A stretch of DNA of 64,000 bases, taken from positions 1 to 64,000 of the forward strand of contig PHBY01000002.1 in NCBI GenBank assembly GCA_002840735.1. Direction: 5' to 3'. The translations under genes and the position numbers were made by a program. Below the pieces are notes generated by a model. The model was not told the DNA's origin. It made no database searches and worked only from the letters and a program-made list of their open reading frames with translations. The DNA is from Chloroflexi bacterium HGW-Chloroflexi-2. Lineage in GTDB: Bacteria > Chloroflexota > Anaerolineae > Anaerolineales > Anaerolineaceae. Each line of letters begins with the position of its first letter. The stretch's first letter is position 1. Positions 1-11,781 of the stretch are shown piece after piece.

Positions 1-48
1 GCAGAATTCATGAATGCAGTTGATGCGTTTATTAATAATTTGCCATAA
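1..48 (+). CDS. C-terminal end of an unidentified protein (5' truncated)
   Basis: An open frame runs from the first base of the window to a TAA at 46-48 and encodes only 15 residues ending FINNLP. It is followed by a bidirectional terminator, as expected for the end of a real gene facing eno. The tail would suit the last helix of an alpha/beta hydrolase, but 15 residues cannot establish a family. It could also be chance. Confidence 0.3.
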   Translation, partial: AEFMNAVDAFINNLP

Positions 49-111
49 TTCCAGCAGATGATATGTGATTAATTATCTCAATTAAATTATAATTTTTCTG
101 CTTGATTCAAC

Positions 112-139
112 AAAAAAGCCCCCTTCTGGGAGCTTTTTT
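112..139. terminator. Rho-independent terminator between convergent genes
   Basis: A hairpin with arms GC(c)CCC and GGG(a)GC around a TTCT loop is flanked by a run of A on the left and a run of T on the right. It can end transcription in both directions: eno from the right, and the truncated plus-strand gene from the left. Confidence 0.8.
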
Positions 140-160
140 GTAGTGTTCAAGAATAGGTAC

Positions 161-1465
<1,305 letters not shown>

Positions 1466-1554
1466 TCATTCAATTGATTATGTAAAATTCCAATTTCAAT
1501 CCTTTAGTATAACCGTTTTTAGGTTCAATAGGAAAAGAATTAGAATTATTTTTC

Positions 1555-3225
<1,671 letters not shown>

Positions 3226-3285
3226 TTATTAAAAAAACCTTGATAAAAAATTTTACCATTTAATCCTACGTCCAATTGAAATTAA

Positions 3286-3314
3286 TAAAAAAAAGCCACT
3301 CTTTAGCGTGGCCT
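3286..3314 (-). terminator. Rho-independent terminator after the S1-domain gene
   Basis: On the minus strand GCCAC and GTGGC form a stem around an eight-base loop, followed directly by a run of T. It sits 32 bases past the stop of the S1-domain gene and ahead of pyrG, so it separates the two transcription units. Confidence 0.8.
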
Positions 3315-3345
3315 TATACGATCAGAAACTTGGGAGATAAAAAAA

Positions 3346-4188
3346 TTAATTTGTTTTTTGATCCAAAGTTCGGGCTAATAAATCATCCTGTGCAGATTGA
3401 GTTTTGGCAACTTTCTTTTTTGATTCTTGTTTTTTTGCGTTAGCTTTATCCATCGCAGCCCGGATGGCTAATTCCATGGCTGTAGGCTCTTCCTCAGCCT
3501 GACCATTGGCCAGATCAAATTCCAATGACGAAAATTCTGTGGAATCCTTCTTTCGATTTTTCTTTTCTCGTTTCTTACGAACAGGTTTTTCTCGTTTAGA
3601 TTGATCATCTGTGTAAAATACAGGGGTTTGTTGATCAACTTTTTCTTCTTTTTCAGGTTCTGGTGTTAGGGCTTTGATCGAAAGTTTGATTTGTTTCTTT
3701 TTCCGATTGAAATCAATGATTTCTGCTTCAATTTCATCGCCTTCTTTCATCACATCAGCAGGTGTGCGCACATATCCATGTGCCATTTCACTGATATGAA
3801 TTAATCCTGGCCGTTCTGCGCCAATTTCCACAAATGCGCCAAAAGTCTCTAAGCGGACAACATTGCCTTTCACTGCTAAACCTGTTTTAATTTCTCGCCA
3901 TTCTAAATCCAAAGGTTTAATCATGGTGAGTTCGATTCGTTGATCTCGTACTCGTTTTACCCAAACATCAAGTTCTTCGCCTTCTTTCAAAACATCCGTT
4001 ACAGAAAGAATTGGTTCATTTGAGTTTGAGACCATCTGGGAAACATGAAGCATTGCCGGTTTTTCCGCACCTATATCGATGGCAGCACCGGCCAGTGTAG
4101 TTTTTAGTACTTTACCGGTGAATTTCATCTTCTGTTTGATTTCGGAAATCGGTATGCGGCTTGTTTCCGCTGTTACATTTTGTTCCAT
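3346..4188 (-). CDS. S1 RNA-binding domain protein (two S1 repeats, basic tail)
   Basis: A predicted cytoplasmic RNA-binding protein of 280 residues. Two S1 (OB-fold) repeats are visible, at roughly 20-95 (from KFTGKVLKT, with LHVSQM) and 105-175 (from VKGNVVRLETFGAFVEIG, with GLIHISEM). A Lys/Arg-rich disordered tail (REKPVRKKREKKNRKKD) and an Ala/Lys-rich C terminus follow. It resembles a short ribosomal protein S1 paralogue, but two repeats are too few for canonical S1, so general RNA binding is all that is supported. The ATG at 4188 has GGGAGAG at good spacing; an in-frame TTG at 4203 is less likely. It is transcribed alone, with its own strong promoter and terminator. Confidence 0.85.
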   Translation of the reverse strand: MEQNVTAETSRIPISEIKQKMKFTGKVLKTTLAGAAIDIGAEKPAMLHVSQMVSNSNEPILSVTDVLKEGEELDVWVKRVRDQRIELTMIKPLDLEWREIKTGLAVKGNVVRLETFGAFVEIGAERPGLIHISEMAHGYVRTPADVMKEGDEIEAEIIDFNRKKKQIKLSIKALTPEPEKEEKVDQQTPVFYTDDQSKREKPVRKKREKKNRKKDSTEFSSLEFDLANGQAEEEPTAMELAIRAAMDKANAKKQESKKKVAKTQSAQDDLLARTLDQKTN

Positions 4189-4225
4189 TAAACACTCTCC
4201 CAAGTTATTTTTTCAGCGGAGATTG

Positions 4226-4254
4226 ATTATAATACCCGCAGTAAGAACTGTCAA
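4226..4254 (-). promoter_or_regulatory. Strong sigma-70-type promoter of the S1-domain gene
   Basis: On the minus strand a perfect -35 TTGACA (4249-4254) and a perfect -10 TATAAT (4226-4231) are separated by exactly 17 bases. The -10 lies about 38 bases before the ATG at 4188. This is one of the best-matching promoters in the window. Confidence 0.85.
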
Positions 4255-4300
4255 ACACCAATATGGGAGGGACAACACCAATATGGGAGGGGCTGACAGT
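4247..4300. repeat. Tandem 18-bp repeats inside a 7-bp inverted repeat at the S1 promoter
   Basis: The 18-mer AACACCAATATGGGAGGG occurs at 4254-4271 and again at 4274-4291, a period of 20 bases or about two helical turns. The pair is bracketed by ACTGTCA (4247-4253) and its exact reverse complement TGACAGT (4294-4300). The left arm overlaps the -35 box of the S1-gene promoter. The geometry fits an operator or activator array; no regulator is identified. Confidence 0.6.
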
Positions 4301-4328
4301 GGTCTTATTATTTTTTGAATTCATTCCA

Positions 4329-5567
4329 TCAGTCATTTAAGAGCAATTCTAATGCTTTTTCTAATTGTGTATCTCTCTCAGCTTCAATATCTTCTTCGGT
4401 TATCTCAATTTCATAATCAGGTGCGAGCCCTAATGAATTGATTTGCCTTTCGTTGGGAGTTAACCAGCGAGCGATTGTCACTCGAATTGCTCCCTGATCA
4501 TTCTGCAGTGTAACCCAATTCTGGACTGAACCTTTCCCATAACTGGTTTTACCAACTAACACACCACGTCCATAATCCTGAATGGCACCAGCTGTGATTT
4601 CTGATGCTGATGCCGTTCCTTCATTGATCAACACGACCAATGGTATTTCGGTGGCTAGTCCGTTCGGTTTGGCTTTATAGGTTATGCGTTCACCATCACC
4701 GAATTCTTCGTACATGATAGGGCTTTGACTCACAAATTCAGATGCAACATCGATGGCAGTGTTCAGGTAACCACCACCATTATTTCTCATATCCAGGATC
4801 AGTCCAACAGGTTTTTGTTTGAGAAGATCTTTCAATATATTTCTGAGATCCTGATGGGTTTTTTCTCCAAAATTGATCAATTGGATGTATGCAATGTCAT
4901 CTTCCAACATTTCACCGGTGACACTGGGTATGGTTATTTTTTGACGGGTTATTGTCACTTCAATCGTTTCATTGGTAGTAGGTCGAAAAATAGATAAAGT
5001 TACTTCCGTCCCTGCTTTACCCAGAATTCTTCTGAGAACCAAATTGCCTTCTATGCCTGTCATATCTTCACCATCAATCGCGATGATCTGATCACCAGAT
5101 TTTAAACCTTGCTTCTCAGCTGGGGAATTGGGCATTGGGCTGATAATGATTAAATATTCACCGGTTATGTCTACCCAGGCTCCTATACCTTCATATTCGC
5201 CTTGAAGAGGTGTGTTTTGTTGGCGAAACATTTCAGGATCCATATAGGATGTATGCGGGTCTCCGAGAGATTCCAACATTCCGGAGATAGCTCCGCGCAT
5301 CATTATTGTTTGATCAACGGGTTGATCTACATATTGATCATTTACATAATTCCAGGTTTCCCAAAAAGGCTGGAACAGGATATCCAATTCCTCTGAAGAA
5401 GAGGTAGAAAATGTTGAATTTGTGAGTGTAGTCGTTGTTGCGGTGGTATTGTTTTGATTCAATAAAGGAAATGCCTGTCCAACCAGGAATCCTCCTGAAA
5501 AAGAACCAAATATGATGATGATCAAGGCAAGTATCAGTAGTATAAATTTCCAGGGACTGGAGTTCAT
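4329..5567 (-). CDS. C-terminal processing peptidase, S41 family (CtpA/Prc-like)
   Basis: Membrane-anchored serine protease of 412 residues facing outside the cytoplasm. A single TM anchor lies at about 7-29, then a Thr/Asn-rich linker, a PDZ domain at about 115-205 (EGIGAWVDI, LKSGDQIIAIDGEDM) and the S41 catalytic domain. The Ser/Lys dyad is seen as GTASASEI (Ser320) and YGKGSVQ (Lys345), spaced 25 residues apart as in E. coli Prc. Such proteases process or degrade envelope proteins from their C termini. AAGGAG precedes the ATG. The start overlaps the stop of the upstream small membrane protein (ATGA), so the two are translationally coupled. Confidence 0.93.
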   Translation of the reverse strand: MNSSPWKFILLILALIIIIFGSFSGGFLVGQAFPLLNQNNTTATTTTLTNSTFSTSSSEELDILFQPFWETWNYVNDQYVDQPVDQTIMMRGAISGMLESLGDPHTSYMDPEMFRQQNTPLQGEYEGIGAWVDITGEYLIIISPMPNSPAEKQGLKSGDQIIAIDGEDMTGIEGNLVLRRILGKAGTEVTLSIFRPTTNETIEVTITRQKITIPSVTGEMLEDDIAYIQLINFGEKTHQDLRNILKDLLKQKPVGLILDMRNNGGGYLNTAIDVASEFVSQSPIMYEEFGDGERITYKAKPNGLATEIPLVVLINEGTASASEITAGAIQDYGRGVLVGKTSYGKGSVQNWVTLQNDQGAIRVTIARWLTPNERQINSLGLAPDYEIEITEEDIEAERDTQLEKALELLLND

Positions 5568-5803
5568 AAATTCTCCTTATTAATTGTTTCGTTTTTAATG
5601 TTTTTTACCAGTAATGAAAGTTCTTCTAAATCCTTATTTTCTTTTTTGAAAGGATCTCGTAGTGTATTAGCTGATTTTTTGAGGATATGAATAGAACCTT
5701 CTGATTTATTTTTCTTGAAAGATGAAAATAACCACACATTTGTGGCTAAAACCAGTACGATGAAAAAGATGAGAAAAAGCTCTTTATAAGCAGATAAGTT
5801 CAT
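5564..5803 (-). CDS. Small single-pass membrane protein, unknown function
   Basis: 79 residues with one hydrophobic segment (about 9-28) and a charged, probably helical cytoplasmic or extracytoplasmic tail rich in Lys, Glu and Asn. I do not recognise a family. Its ATG abuts the stop of the HAD phosphatase gene and its stop overlaps the start of the S41 protease by four bases. That tight packing between two real genes is the main evidence that it is translated; a role linked to the protease is only a guess. Confidence 0.7.
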   Translation of the reverse strand: MNLSAYKELFLIFFIVLVLATNVWLFSSFKKNKSEGSIHILKKSANTLRDPFKKENKDLEELSLLVKNIKNETINKENL

Positions 5804-6460
5804 TCAGACCACCTGACCTGAGGTTATTTCTGGATAGATATTTAGTAAATCCTCTATTTTTTTGATCTGTTTTCCTTCATAATTTTGAAAATGATTGTTT
5901 TCAGTCACCCAAACTGTTTGCATGCCAAGTTTCTCTGCCATTTGTATGTTCCGAATATTATCATCAAGAAATAAAATATTTTGAACATTTAAGACATTTA
6001 GTTTTTTCAGCGCAATTTGAAAAGATTCAATCATTGGTTTACAGAAAGGACTCACATCCAAAATATCGATAATTTCATTGAAATGACTTGTAATCATTAA
6101 TGCATCTGTGACTCGTTTCGAGTGCCATCTATCACCATTGGTAAAAATTACTTTATTTTGCTGAATGTTGGACAACATTCTAATCAATTGCGAATTCGGT
6201 AGTAGGTATTCGTGGATTGGGACGTCATGTACAAACTTTAAATACTCATCAGGATCGACATGATGCACGGATTCCAACCCTCTTAAAGTTGTTCCAAATT
6301 CTCGAAAAAAATTTTCACGCGCGGAATGAACGTTTTCATGCGTGTATCCTAATTTGGAAATCATGAATATATCGATTCTTTCACGAATCAAAGACCAGAT
6401 ACCGGATGAACTCGGGTATAAAGTATCGTCCAAATCAAAAATCAGCAAATCTACAGCCAT
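5804..6460 (-). CDS. HAD-family hydrolase, pyrimidine 5'-nucleotidase-like
   Basis: 218-residue haloacid-dehalogenase-fold phosphatase. Motif I is FDLDDTLYP with the nucleophilic and acid/base aspartates, motif II is VIFTNGD, and motif IV is NILFLDDN. An alpha-helical cap follows motif I. The DDTLYP form and cap resemble the SDT1/PHM8 and plant/bacterial pyrimidine 5'-nucleotidase branch, but HAD substrates cannot be fixed from sequence. First gene of a three-gene set with the small membrane protein and S41 protease; divergent from mutL. Confidence 0.85.
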   Translation of the reverse strand: MAVDLLIFDLDDTLYPSSSGIWSLIRERIDIFMISKLGYTHENVHSARENFFREFGTTLRGLESVHHVDPDEYLKFVHDVPIHEYLLPNSQLIRMLSNIQQNKVIFTNGDRWHSKRVTDALMITSHFNEIIDILDVSPFCKPMIESFQIALKKLNVLNVQNILFLDDNIRNIQMAEKLGMQTVWVTENNHFQNYEGKQIKKIEDLLNIYPEITSGQVV

Positions 6461-6533
6461 ACTTTTTCATTTTACTCGAAATGGACGCTTTCATCTATCA
6501 GATGTAAAATAACTTGATCAAAGAGATTAAATT

Positions 6534-8288
6534 ATGGGAAAAATTAAAATATTAACAGATGAAGTTGCTTCACAAATTGCAGCGGGGGAAGTGATCGAGA
6601 GACCTGGTTCTGTTGTGAAGGAATTGGTTGAAAATGCAATTGATGCTGGGGCCAGCGAGATAATAGTGCGTATCAGTGAAGCTGGAAAAAAGTTAATTGA
6701 GGTTTCAGATAATGGGAATGGCATACCTTTTGAAGAGTTAGAATTGGCTGTTGCTCGTCACGCTACCAGCAAGTTGCAAAGAGCCAGTGATTTATTTAAG
6801 ATCCAGACTCTGGGATTTCGAGGTGAAGCATTGGCATCCATTGCTTCTGTATCTCATTTCTCTCTGCTTTCAAAACAAAATGAAGAAGAACTTGGTGGAA
6901 AGATTGAAAATACAGACGGAAAAGAATTTCATGTAAGTCATTATGGTGGTCCTGATGGCACTTCTGTCATTGTTCGAAATTTATTCTACAATGTCCCGGC
7001 ACGGTTAAAATTTCTAAAATCGGATATTACTGAAAAACAAAAAATTAGTTCCCTCATAACAAAATTAGCGCTCGCGTATCCGAATATTCGATTTCATTTA
7101 TACAATGAAAGGCAATTAATTCTTCAATCGAGTGGAAATGGTGATAGACGAGAGATCCTGACACAAATCTATGGCATCGAAATTGCCAGGCAAATGCTGG
7201 AGGTAAAGTTCGAGGATCATCCATATCACATTAACGGGTTCATCAGTCCCATCGCGATTACGAGATCGAATAGGAGAGAAATAACTTTTTTTGTAAATGG
7301 TCGCTGGATCCAGGACGTCGCTTTGAATTCAGCATTATTAAAGGCATATCACACCTTGATCATGGTAGGTCGATATCCAATATCTGTGTTGTTTATTGAT
7401 TTTCCAGCTGATTTTGTGGATGTAAATGTTCATCCAACCAAGGCTGAAGTGAGATTTTCAAAACCTGATCTGGTTTTCAGTATGGTACAACGAGCTGCGA
7501 GAAGAGCATTGTTAGCATATTCGCCAGTGCCAGAAATTTCTCAATCTTTTTGGAAAAGTGATTCTAAAGTTACCAGTGATATTGAAACACAATGGTCGCC
7601 GGCAACGATGTTAACCAACACAGACGATCAGCCAATATTTTCACGTTCATCACAAGGTGTAATTGATCATGATAATAAAGAAGATGATTTTGAAAAGCCA
7701 ATACATTTGCCATTGTTACGGCATATAGGGCAAATTGGGGCAACTTATATTATTGCAGAAGGACCGGATGGGCTTTATCTGATTGATCAGCATGCAGCAC
7801 ATGAACGCATTCTATTCGAAAAAATGATGGCCCAAATAAGCGATGTGGTTCCATCACAACCATTATTATCACCAGAGATCGTACAGCTACCCTTACATCA
7901 GGCTGTATTGTTACAAGAAAAATTAGAAATATTGGATAAATTAGGTTTTGAAGTTAGTGAGTTTGGACCAAACACATTTCAGGTTCGGGCAATCCCGGCA
8001 TTATTGATTGGAATCAATCCGCAAGATGCGATTCAGGTTGTAGTGGAGGATTTTGAGGATGACGAAAAGCCATTAGGTGGGATGGTGGAAACCATTATTG
8101 CTGCCAGGATCTGTAAGCGAGCCGCTGTTAAGGGTGGTCAGGTTTTATCTAAAGAAGAACAACGAACGCTTCTAGAAAACCTGGAACAATGTGATGCTCC
8201 CAGAACTTGCCCCCATGGGCGGCCAACCATGATACATTTATCGGTTGACTTATTAGAGAGGCAATTTGGTCGAAAAGGAAGTCTTTAA
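6534..8288 (+). CDS. mutL: DNA mismatch repair protein MutL (endonuclease type)
   Basis: 584 residues. The N-terminal GHKL ATPase shows KELVENAIDAGA, DNGNGIPFEE and GFRGEALASIASV, and is followed by the S5-like transducer domain with DVNVHPTKAEVRF. After a variable linker (about 335-395) comes the dimerisation domain. It carries the metal-binding endonuclease motif DQHAAHERILFE (from Asp418), with QPLLSP, an ACR-like segment (ARICKRAAVKGGQ) and CPHGRP near the end. The full motif set marks the nicking form of MutL found in bacteria without MutH, rather than the E. coli form. No mutS is present in this window. Confidence 0.97.
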   Translation: MGKIKILTDEVASQIAAGEVIERPGSVVKELVENAIDAGASEIIVRISEAGKKLIEVSDNGNGIPFEELELAVARHATSKLQRASDLFKIQTLGFRGEALASIASVSHFSLLSKQNEEELGGKIENTDGKEFHVSHYGGPDGTSVIVRNLFYNVPARLKFLKSDITEKQKISSLITKLALAYPNIRFHLYNERQLILQSSGNGDRREILTQIYGIEIARQMLEVKFEDHPYHINGFISPIAITRSNRREITFFVNGRWIQDVALNSALLKAYHTLIMVGRYPISVLFIDFPADFVDVNVHPTKAEVRFSKPDLVFSMVQRAARRALLAYSPVPEISQSFWKSDSKVTSDIETQWSPATMLTNTDDQPIFSRSSQGVIDHDNKEDDFEKPIHLPLLRHIGQIGATYIIAEGPDGLYLIDQHAAHERILFEKMMAQISDVVPSQPLLSPEIVQLPLHQAVLLQEKLEILDKLGFEVSEFGPNTFQVRAIPALLIGINPQDAIQVVVEDFEDDEKPLGGMVETIIAARICKRAAVKGGQVLSKEEQRTLLENLEQCDAPRTCPHGRPTMIHLSVDLLERQFGRKGSL

Positions 8289-8331
8289 TCGTGGTCTAAC
8301 TCGAACGAGCTCCGGATTAGTAGGCACTAAA

Positions 8332-9102
8332 TCAGCTTACATTCAATTTTTCAAGAATTTTTGGCCAAACCTCTATAACATTATAAGGCAGTAACAAATC
8401 TGCTTCTTGATCCATTGGTGTTGTTGAGAATGTATTAATGATTAATTTTGCACCGTTGGAAACGGAAATTTCCGGTAGTTGATTGGCTGGATAAACCTCA
8501 AGGGACGATCCGATGACAATTACCAGATCAGCTTTTTGAAAATGGTCGAAGGCAGAATCCCATGCAATAACTGGAAGCATTTCTTCAAACAATGTAATGG
8601 AAGGTTTTAAAAACTTTTGACATTGTTCACATTTTGGAATTTCAAACTTGTCAATGAAGTTGTTGACAAAATGCTCATCAAATGCAACTTTGATCCTACA
8701 ATCAAGACATACTAATTCGGAAATTGATCCATGTATCTCTATCACATTTTTTGCACCAGCTTTTTGATGCAAATTATCAATATTCTGAGTAACGATTGCT
8801 TTAAGTTTATTTTCTCTTTCTAATCTAGCCAGTGATATATGGGCGGCATTTGGATCCGAAAAATAAATATCTTTAACAAGTGGTTTTAACCAATTGAAGA
8901 AAATCATTGGTTGATTTAAAAATGAACTCAACGAAGCGACCAACATTGGGTCATTTTTTTCCCAAAGACCGGTATTTTTCGTGCGAAAATCCGGTATTCC
9001 TGAAGGTGTAGAAATTCCTGCTCCTGTTAAAACAACAATATAATCTGCTTTATCAATTAAATTAGCAGCATATGAAGTTTTACTTTCAAAATCAGACATC
9101 AT
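8332..9102 (-). CDS. Sirtuin, NAD-dependent protein deacylase
   Basis: 256-residue Sir2-family enzyme that removes acyl groups from lysines using NAD. Visible are the NAD-binding GAGISTPSGIPDFR, TQNIDNLHQKAG, the catalytic His in IEIHGSI, a zinc site with CLDC and CEQC, and VIGSSLEVYPA. The frame can start at either of two adjacent ATGs. The start overlaps the stop of the receiver/ATPase gene upstream (TGA within ATGATG), so the pair is probably co-transcribed. Bacterial CobB homologues regulate acetyl-CoA synthetase, but the target here is unknown. Confidence 0.93.
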   Translation of the reverse strand: MMSDFESKTSYAANLIDKADYIVVLTGAGISTPSGIPDFRTKNTGLWEKNDPMLVASLSSFLNQPMIFFNWLKPLVKDIYFSDPNAAHISLARLERENKLKAIVTQNIDNLHQKAGAKNVIEIHGSISELVCLDCRIKVAFDEHFVNNFIDKFEIPKCEQCQKFLKPSITLFEEMLPVIAWDSAFDHFQKADLVIVIGSSLEVYPANQLPEISVSNGAKLIINTFSTTPMDQEADLLLPYNVIEVWPKILEKLNVS

Positions 9103-10253
9103 TTTTTAATATTGACCAATAATTGCTCTGCCAGGCGATAGAACTGTTGTGATGCCAGACTCTCAGGTTGTATTTTTATGAATGGTTGGAAATGAATGGC
9201 TGCCTGATATGCCTGTTCAGGCGCGGAAGGGACTGCAAGCAGGGGTAATATACCTAATTTTTCCTGAATTTGTGGCTGAGTTAATTGAATATCAGCGCGA
9301 ACACGATTGACGGAGATCACGCTCACTAATTTATGTTTCCCAAAACCATAATTGGATAATTCTGCCAGAATGTGTTTGGTTCTTTCAACCGAGATAGGAA
9401 AGGACTCTGTCACTACAATAATTTGATCACATTTATCAATTACTTCATTCAGATATTCTTCACTTGGAACACCAAGATCCAAGATGGTGACCTTTGAAAT
9501 TTTTGTTAAGCCATCCAGCAATAAACCAACTTTTTTCAAATTTTCGGTCATTTGAACCTGTGAGAATAATGAAGAAGAAAGCAATAAACGCACACCAAAG
9601 AAAGTATTTACTAAATTCTTTTCAATTAATTCAATAGTTATGTCACCTGGTTTACTGAGGAGTATGTTCTCCAAACCTTTGGTATCAGTTAATCCAAGTT
9701 CCAGTCCCCAGATACCATTTCCAGGAGATAATTCAACACACACAACGCCTAAATCACTTTTTTCACTGAGAGCTATACCAAGATTAAGTGCAGTTGATGA
9801 GATTCCTAATCCACCTTTCGCACCCAATACACCGATGGTAAATCCCTGATTTTTCTGAATCACTTTGCCTGGTTGATACGAAACTCTACGCGTTAATAAT
9901 GCTTTAATATGCGCAACCAGCTCAACGGGATGGACTGGTTTGGTTAAATAATCATCTGCGCCAGCTTCAAATCCTGCAACTTTGTCATCTACCTGACTTT
10001 TTGCTGTAAACATTAATATTGGAGTTTCTGAAGTTGCTGGCTCTGCACGTAAATGTTTTGCCACTGTATATCCATTAACTTCTGGCATCATAATATCAAG
10101 GATGATTAAATCAGGTAATTCGTGTTTTGCTAAAGCTACTCCTTCATCTCCATTATTGGCAGTAACCGTTTGATAACCTTGTCTTTGGAGCATCATACCG
10201 ATCAAGCGTAAGGTTTCTGAATCGTCATCGATAATTAGGATTTTTTCTGCCAT
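9099..10253 (-). CDS. Receiver domain fused to a CpaE/TadZ-like MinD-type ATPase
   Basis: 384 residues. The N-terminal receiver domain (1-120) starts with ILIIDDDSE, has the phospho-acceptor Asp53 in LIILDIMMP and Lys at about 105 in LTKPV. After a linker comes a MinD/ParA-fold domain with a deviant Walker A, GAKGGLGISST at 144-154. The signature Lys146 is kept, but Ile151 replaces the usual P-loop lysine, as in the atypical CpaE/TadZ proteins that place Flp/Tad pili. No tad or cpa pilus genes and no partner kinase lie nearby, so its output is unknown. Divergent from tilS. Confidence 0.88.
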   Translation of the reverse strand: MAEKILIIDDDSETLRLIGMMLQRQGYQTVTANNGDEGVALAKHELPDLIILDIMMPEVNGYTVAKHLRAEPATSETPILMFTAKSQVDDKVAGFEAGADDYLTKPVHPVELVAHIKALLTRRVSYQPGKVIQKNQGFTIGVLGAKGGLGISSTALNLGIALSEKSDLGVVCVELSPGNGIWGLELGLTDTKGLENILLSKPGDITIELIEKNLVNTFFGVRLLLSSSLFSQVQMTENLKKVGLLLDGLTKISKVTILDLGVPSEEYLNEVIDKCDQIIVVTESFPISVERTKHILAELSNYGFGKHKLVSVISVNRVRADIQLTQPQIQEKLGILPLLAVPSAPEQAYQAAIHFQPFIKIQPESLASQQFYRLAEQLLVNIKK

Positions 10254-10356
10254 AATTTGTGCCTCATTTAAAATTTGTTAGGAAATCTATTATAAATATA
10301 GCTTAAAATAAAAAATAAAAGAAAAATACAGTCAACGTTTCATATACAATAAGAAG

Positions 10357-11781
10357 ATGGATATACGATTTCTTAACATTATAGAGAATAATATAAAATT
10401 AACTAATACACAACCAGTAGTAATAGCATTTTCTGGGGGAATGGATAGTGTATGTCTATTAAATCTATTTACAAAATTAGAATATCCATTAATTATTGCT
10501 CATTTTAACCATGGGATTCGTGAACATGCTGATCGAGATGAGCAATTTGCCAGAATATATGCTCAGCAATTGAGGTGTGATTTTGTTTCTGAGAAAGCGA
10601 ATGTTTTGGGCTTTGCAAAAGAAAATCATCTTTCTGTGGAAGAGGCAGCCAGAAAAAAAAGATATGATTTTCTGTACCGAGTAGCAAGAAATAATGGTGC
10701 TCAATGTATTGCTGTTGGCCACCATGCAGATGACCAGGTAGAAACATTGTTTATGCATCTTATGCGGGGTAGTGGTTTAACCGGTTTAGCAGGAATGAAG
10801 GAAATTGCATTAATTCCTGAATTTGATGTAGAAATCAAAATTATCCGGCCATTGTTATCTTTCTGGCGGTATGAAATTGATGAATACTGTGCCAAAAACA
10901 ATCTCGATTATGTTGTAGATGAAACCAATTTCTCCAATTTATACGAAAGAAACAGGATCAGGCACGAAATATTACCGTTTTTGAATGAACAATATAGTGG
11001 ATTAAACCAAAGATTATTGAATTTGGCCAACGTTTTACAATCTGAGGACGAATTAATCCAGGAACGTTTATCAAAAATTTGGGATTCAATTTGCTTGCAA
11101 CAAGAAAGCCGATTTATTCGATTAAATGTATCTGAATTAAAGAAACAACCACTTGGATTGCAAAGAAGGATTATTCGATTTGTTGCTTTTTTGTTACGCC
11201 CGGATTTGAGAGATTTGTCATTTAAGAATATTGAAAACCTTTTGAATTTTATGAACAAAAACAAAACTGGAGAAATTGACCTTCAGGATCATTTGATTGC
11301 TCTTTTTACGAACCAGGAAATAATTTTTGGTTCAAAATCGAAGGACTGGATTGGGTTATTGTTTCCACAAATTTTCGGTCAATTTAAGATGGAAATTGGG
11401 AAGAGTGATTATTTTGAAATTTCAGAAAATTGGTTATTTCAAATTGAATTAATTAATGATTTAAGTAGTATTCGAATAAAAACCGAGAATGAATTCACTG
11501 TTTTACTGGATGGAGAAAAAATAAATGAGTTCATTGTTTTAAGGGGAAAGAAAGATGGCGACAAATTTCAACCACTTGGTCTGGAAAATGGGAGTATTAA
11601 ACTCAGCGATTTTTTTATAAACGAAAAAGTAGTGCAAGCAGCAAGAAAAAATTGGCCTTTAGTCACAAATCCAGAGGACAGGATCATTTGGATACCAGGA
11701 TATCGGCCATCTCACGAATTTCGTGTTACCGATTCAACAAAAAATATTATTAAGATGTCTGTTATGAAAAAAATTGGTTAA
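10357..11781 (+). CDS. tilS: tRNA(Ile)-lysidine synthase
   Basis: 474-residue PP-loop ATPase that converts cytidine 34 of the CAU-anticodon tRNA-Ile into lysidine, so that it reads AUA. The PP-loop SGGMDS (26-31) is clear, followed by HFNHGIR, the VGHHADDQVET segment and the N-terminal domain ending with YERNRIRHEILP. The C-terminal substrate-binding domain ends with PGYRPSHEFRVT. The gene meets the recombinase-like gene tail to tail, sharing a TTAA at 11778-11781. It stands alone here, without the hpt or ftsH neighbours common elsewhere. Confidence 0.95.
   Translation: MDIRFLNIIENNIKLTNTQPVVIAFSGGMDSVCLLNLFTKLEYPLIIAHFNHGIREHADRDEQFARIYAQQLRCDFVSEKANVLGFAKENHLSVEEAARKKRYDFLYRVARNNGAQCIAVGHHADDQVETLFMHLMRGSGLTGLAGMKEIALIPEFDVEIKIIRPLLSFWRYEIDEYCAKNNLDYVVDETNFSNLYERNRIRHEILPFLNEQYSGLNQRLLNLANVLQSEDELIQERLSKIWDSICLQQESRFIRLNVSELKKQPLGLQRRIIRFVAFLLRPDLRDLSFKNIENLLNFMNKNKTGEIDLQDHLIALFTNQEIIFGSKSKDWIGLLFPQIFGQFKMEIGKSDYFEISENWLFQIELINDLSSIRIKTENEFTVLLDGEKINEFIVLRGKKDGDKFQPLGLENGSIKLSDFFINEKVVQAARKNWPLVTNPEDRIIWIPGYRPSHEFRVTDSTKNIIKMSVMKKIG

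Noticed and set aside
8289-8331. Possible terminator between mutL and the sirtuin gene
   Set aside because: Short palindromes (GAGCTC, TCCGGA, CTAA/TTAG) occur but do not build one stable stem, and no T run follows.
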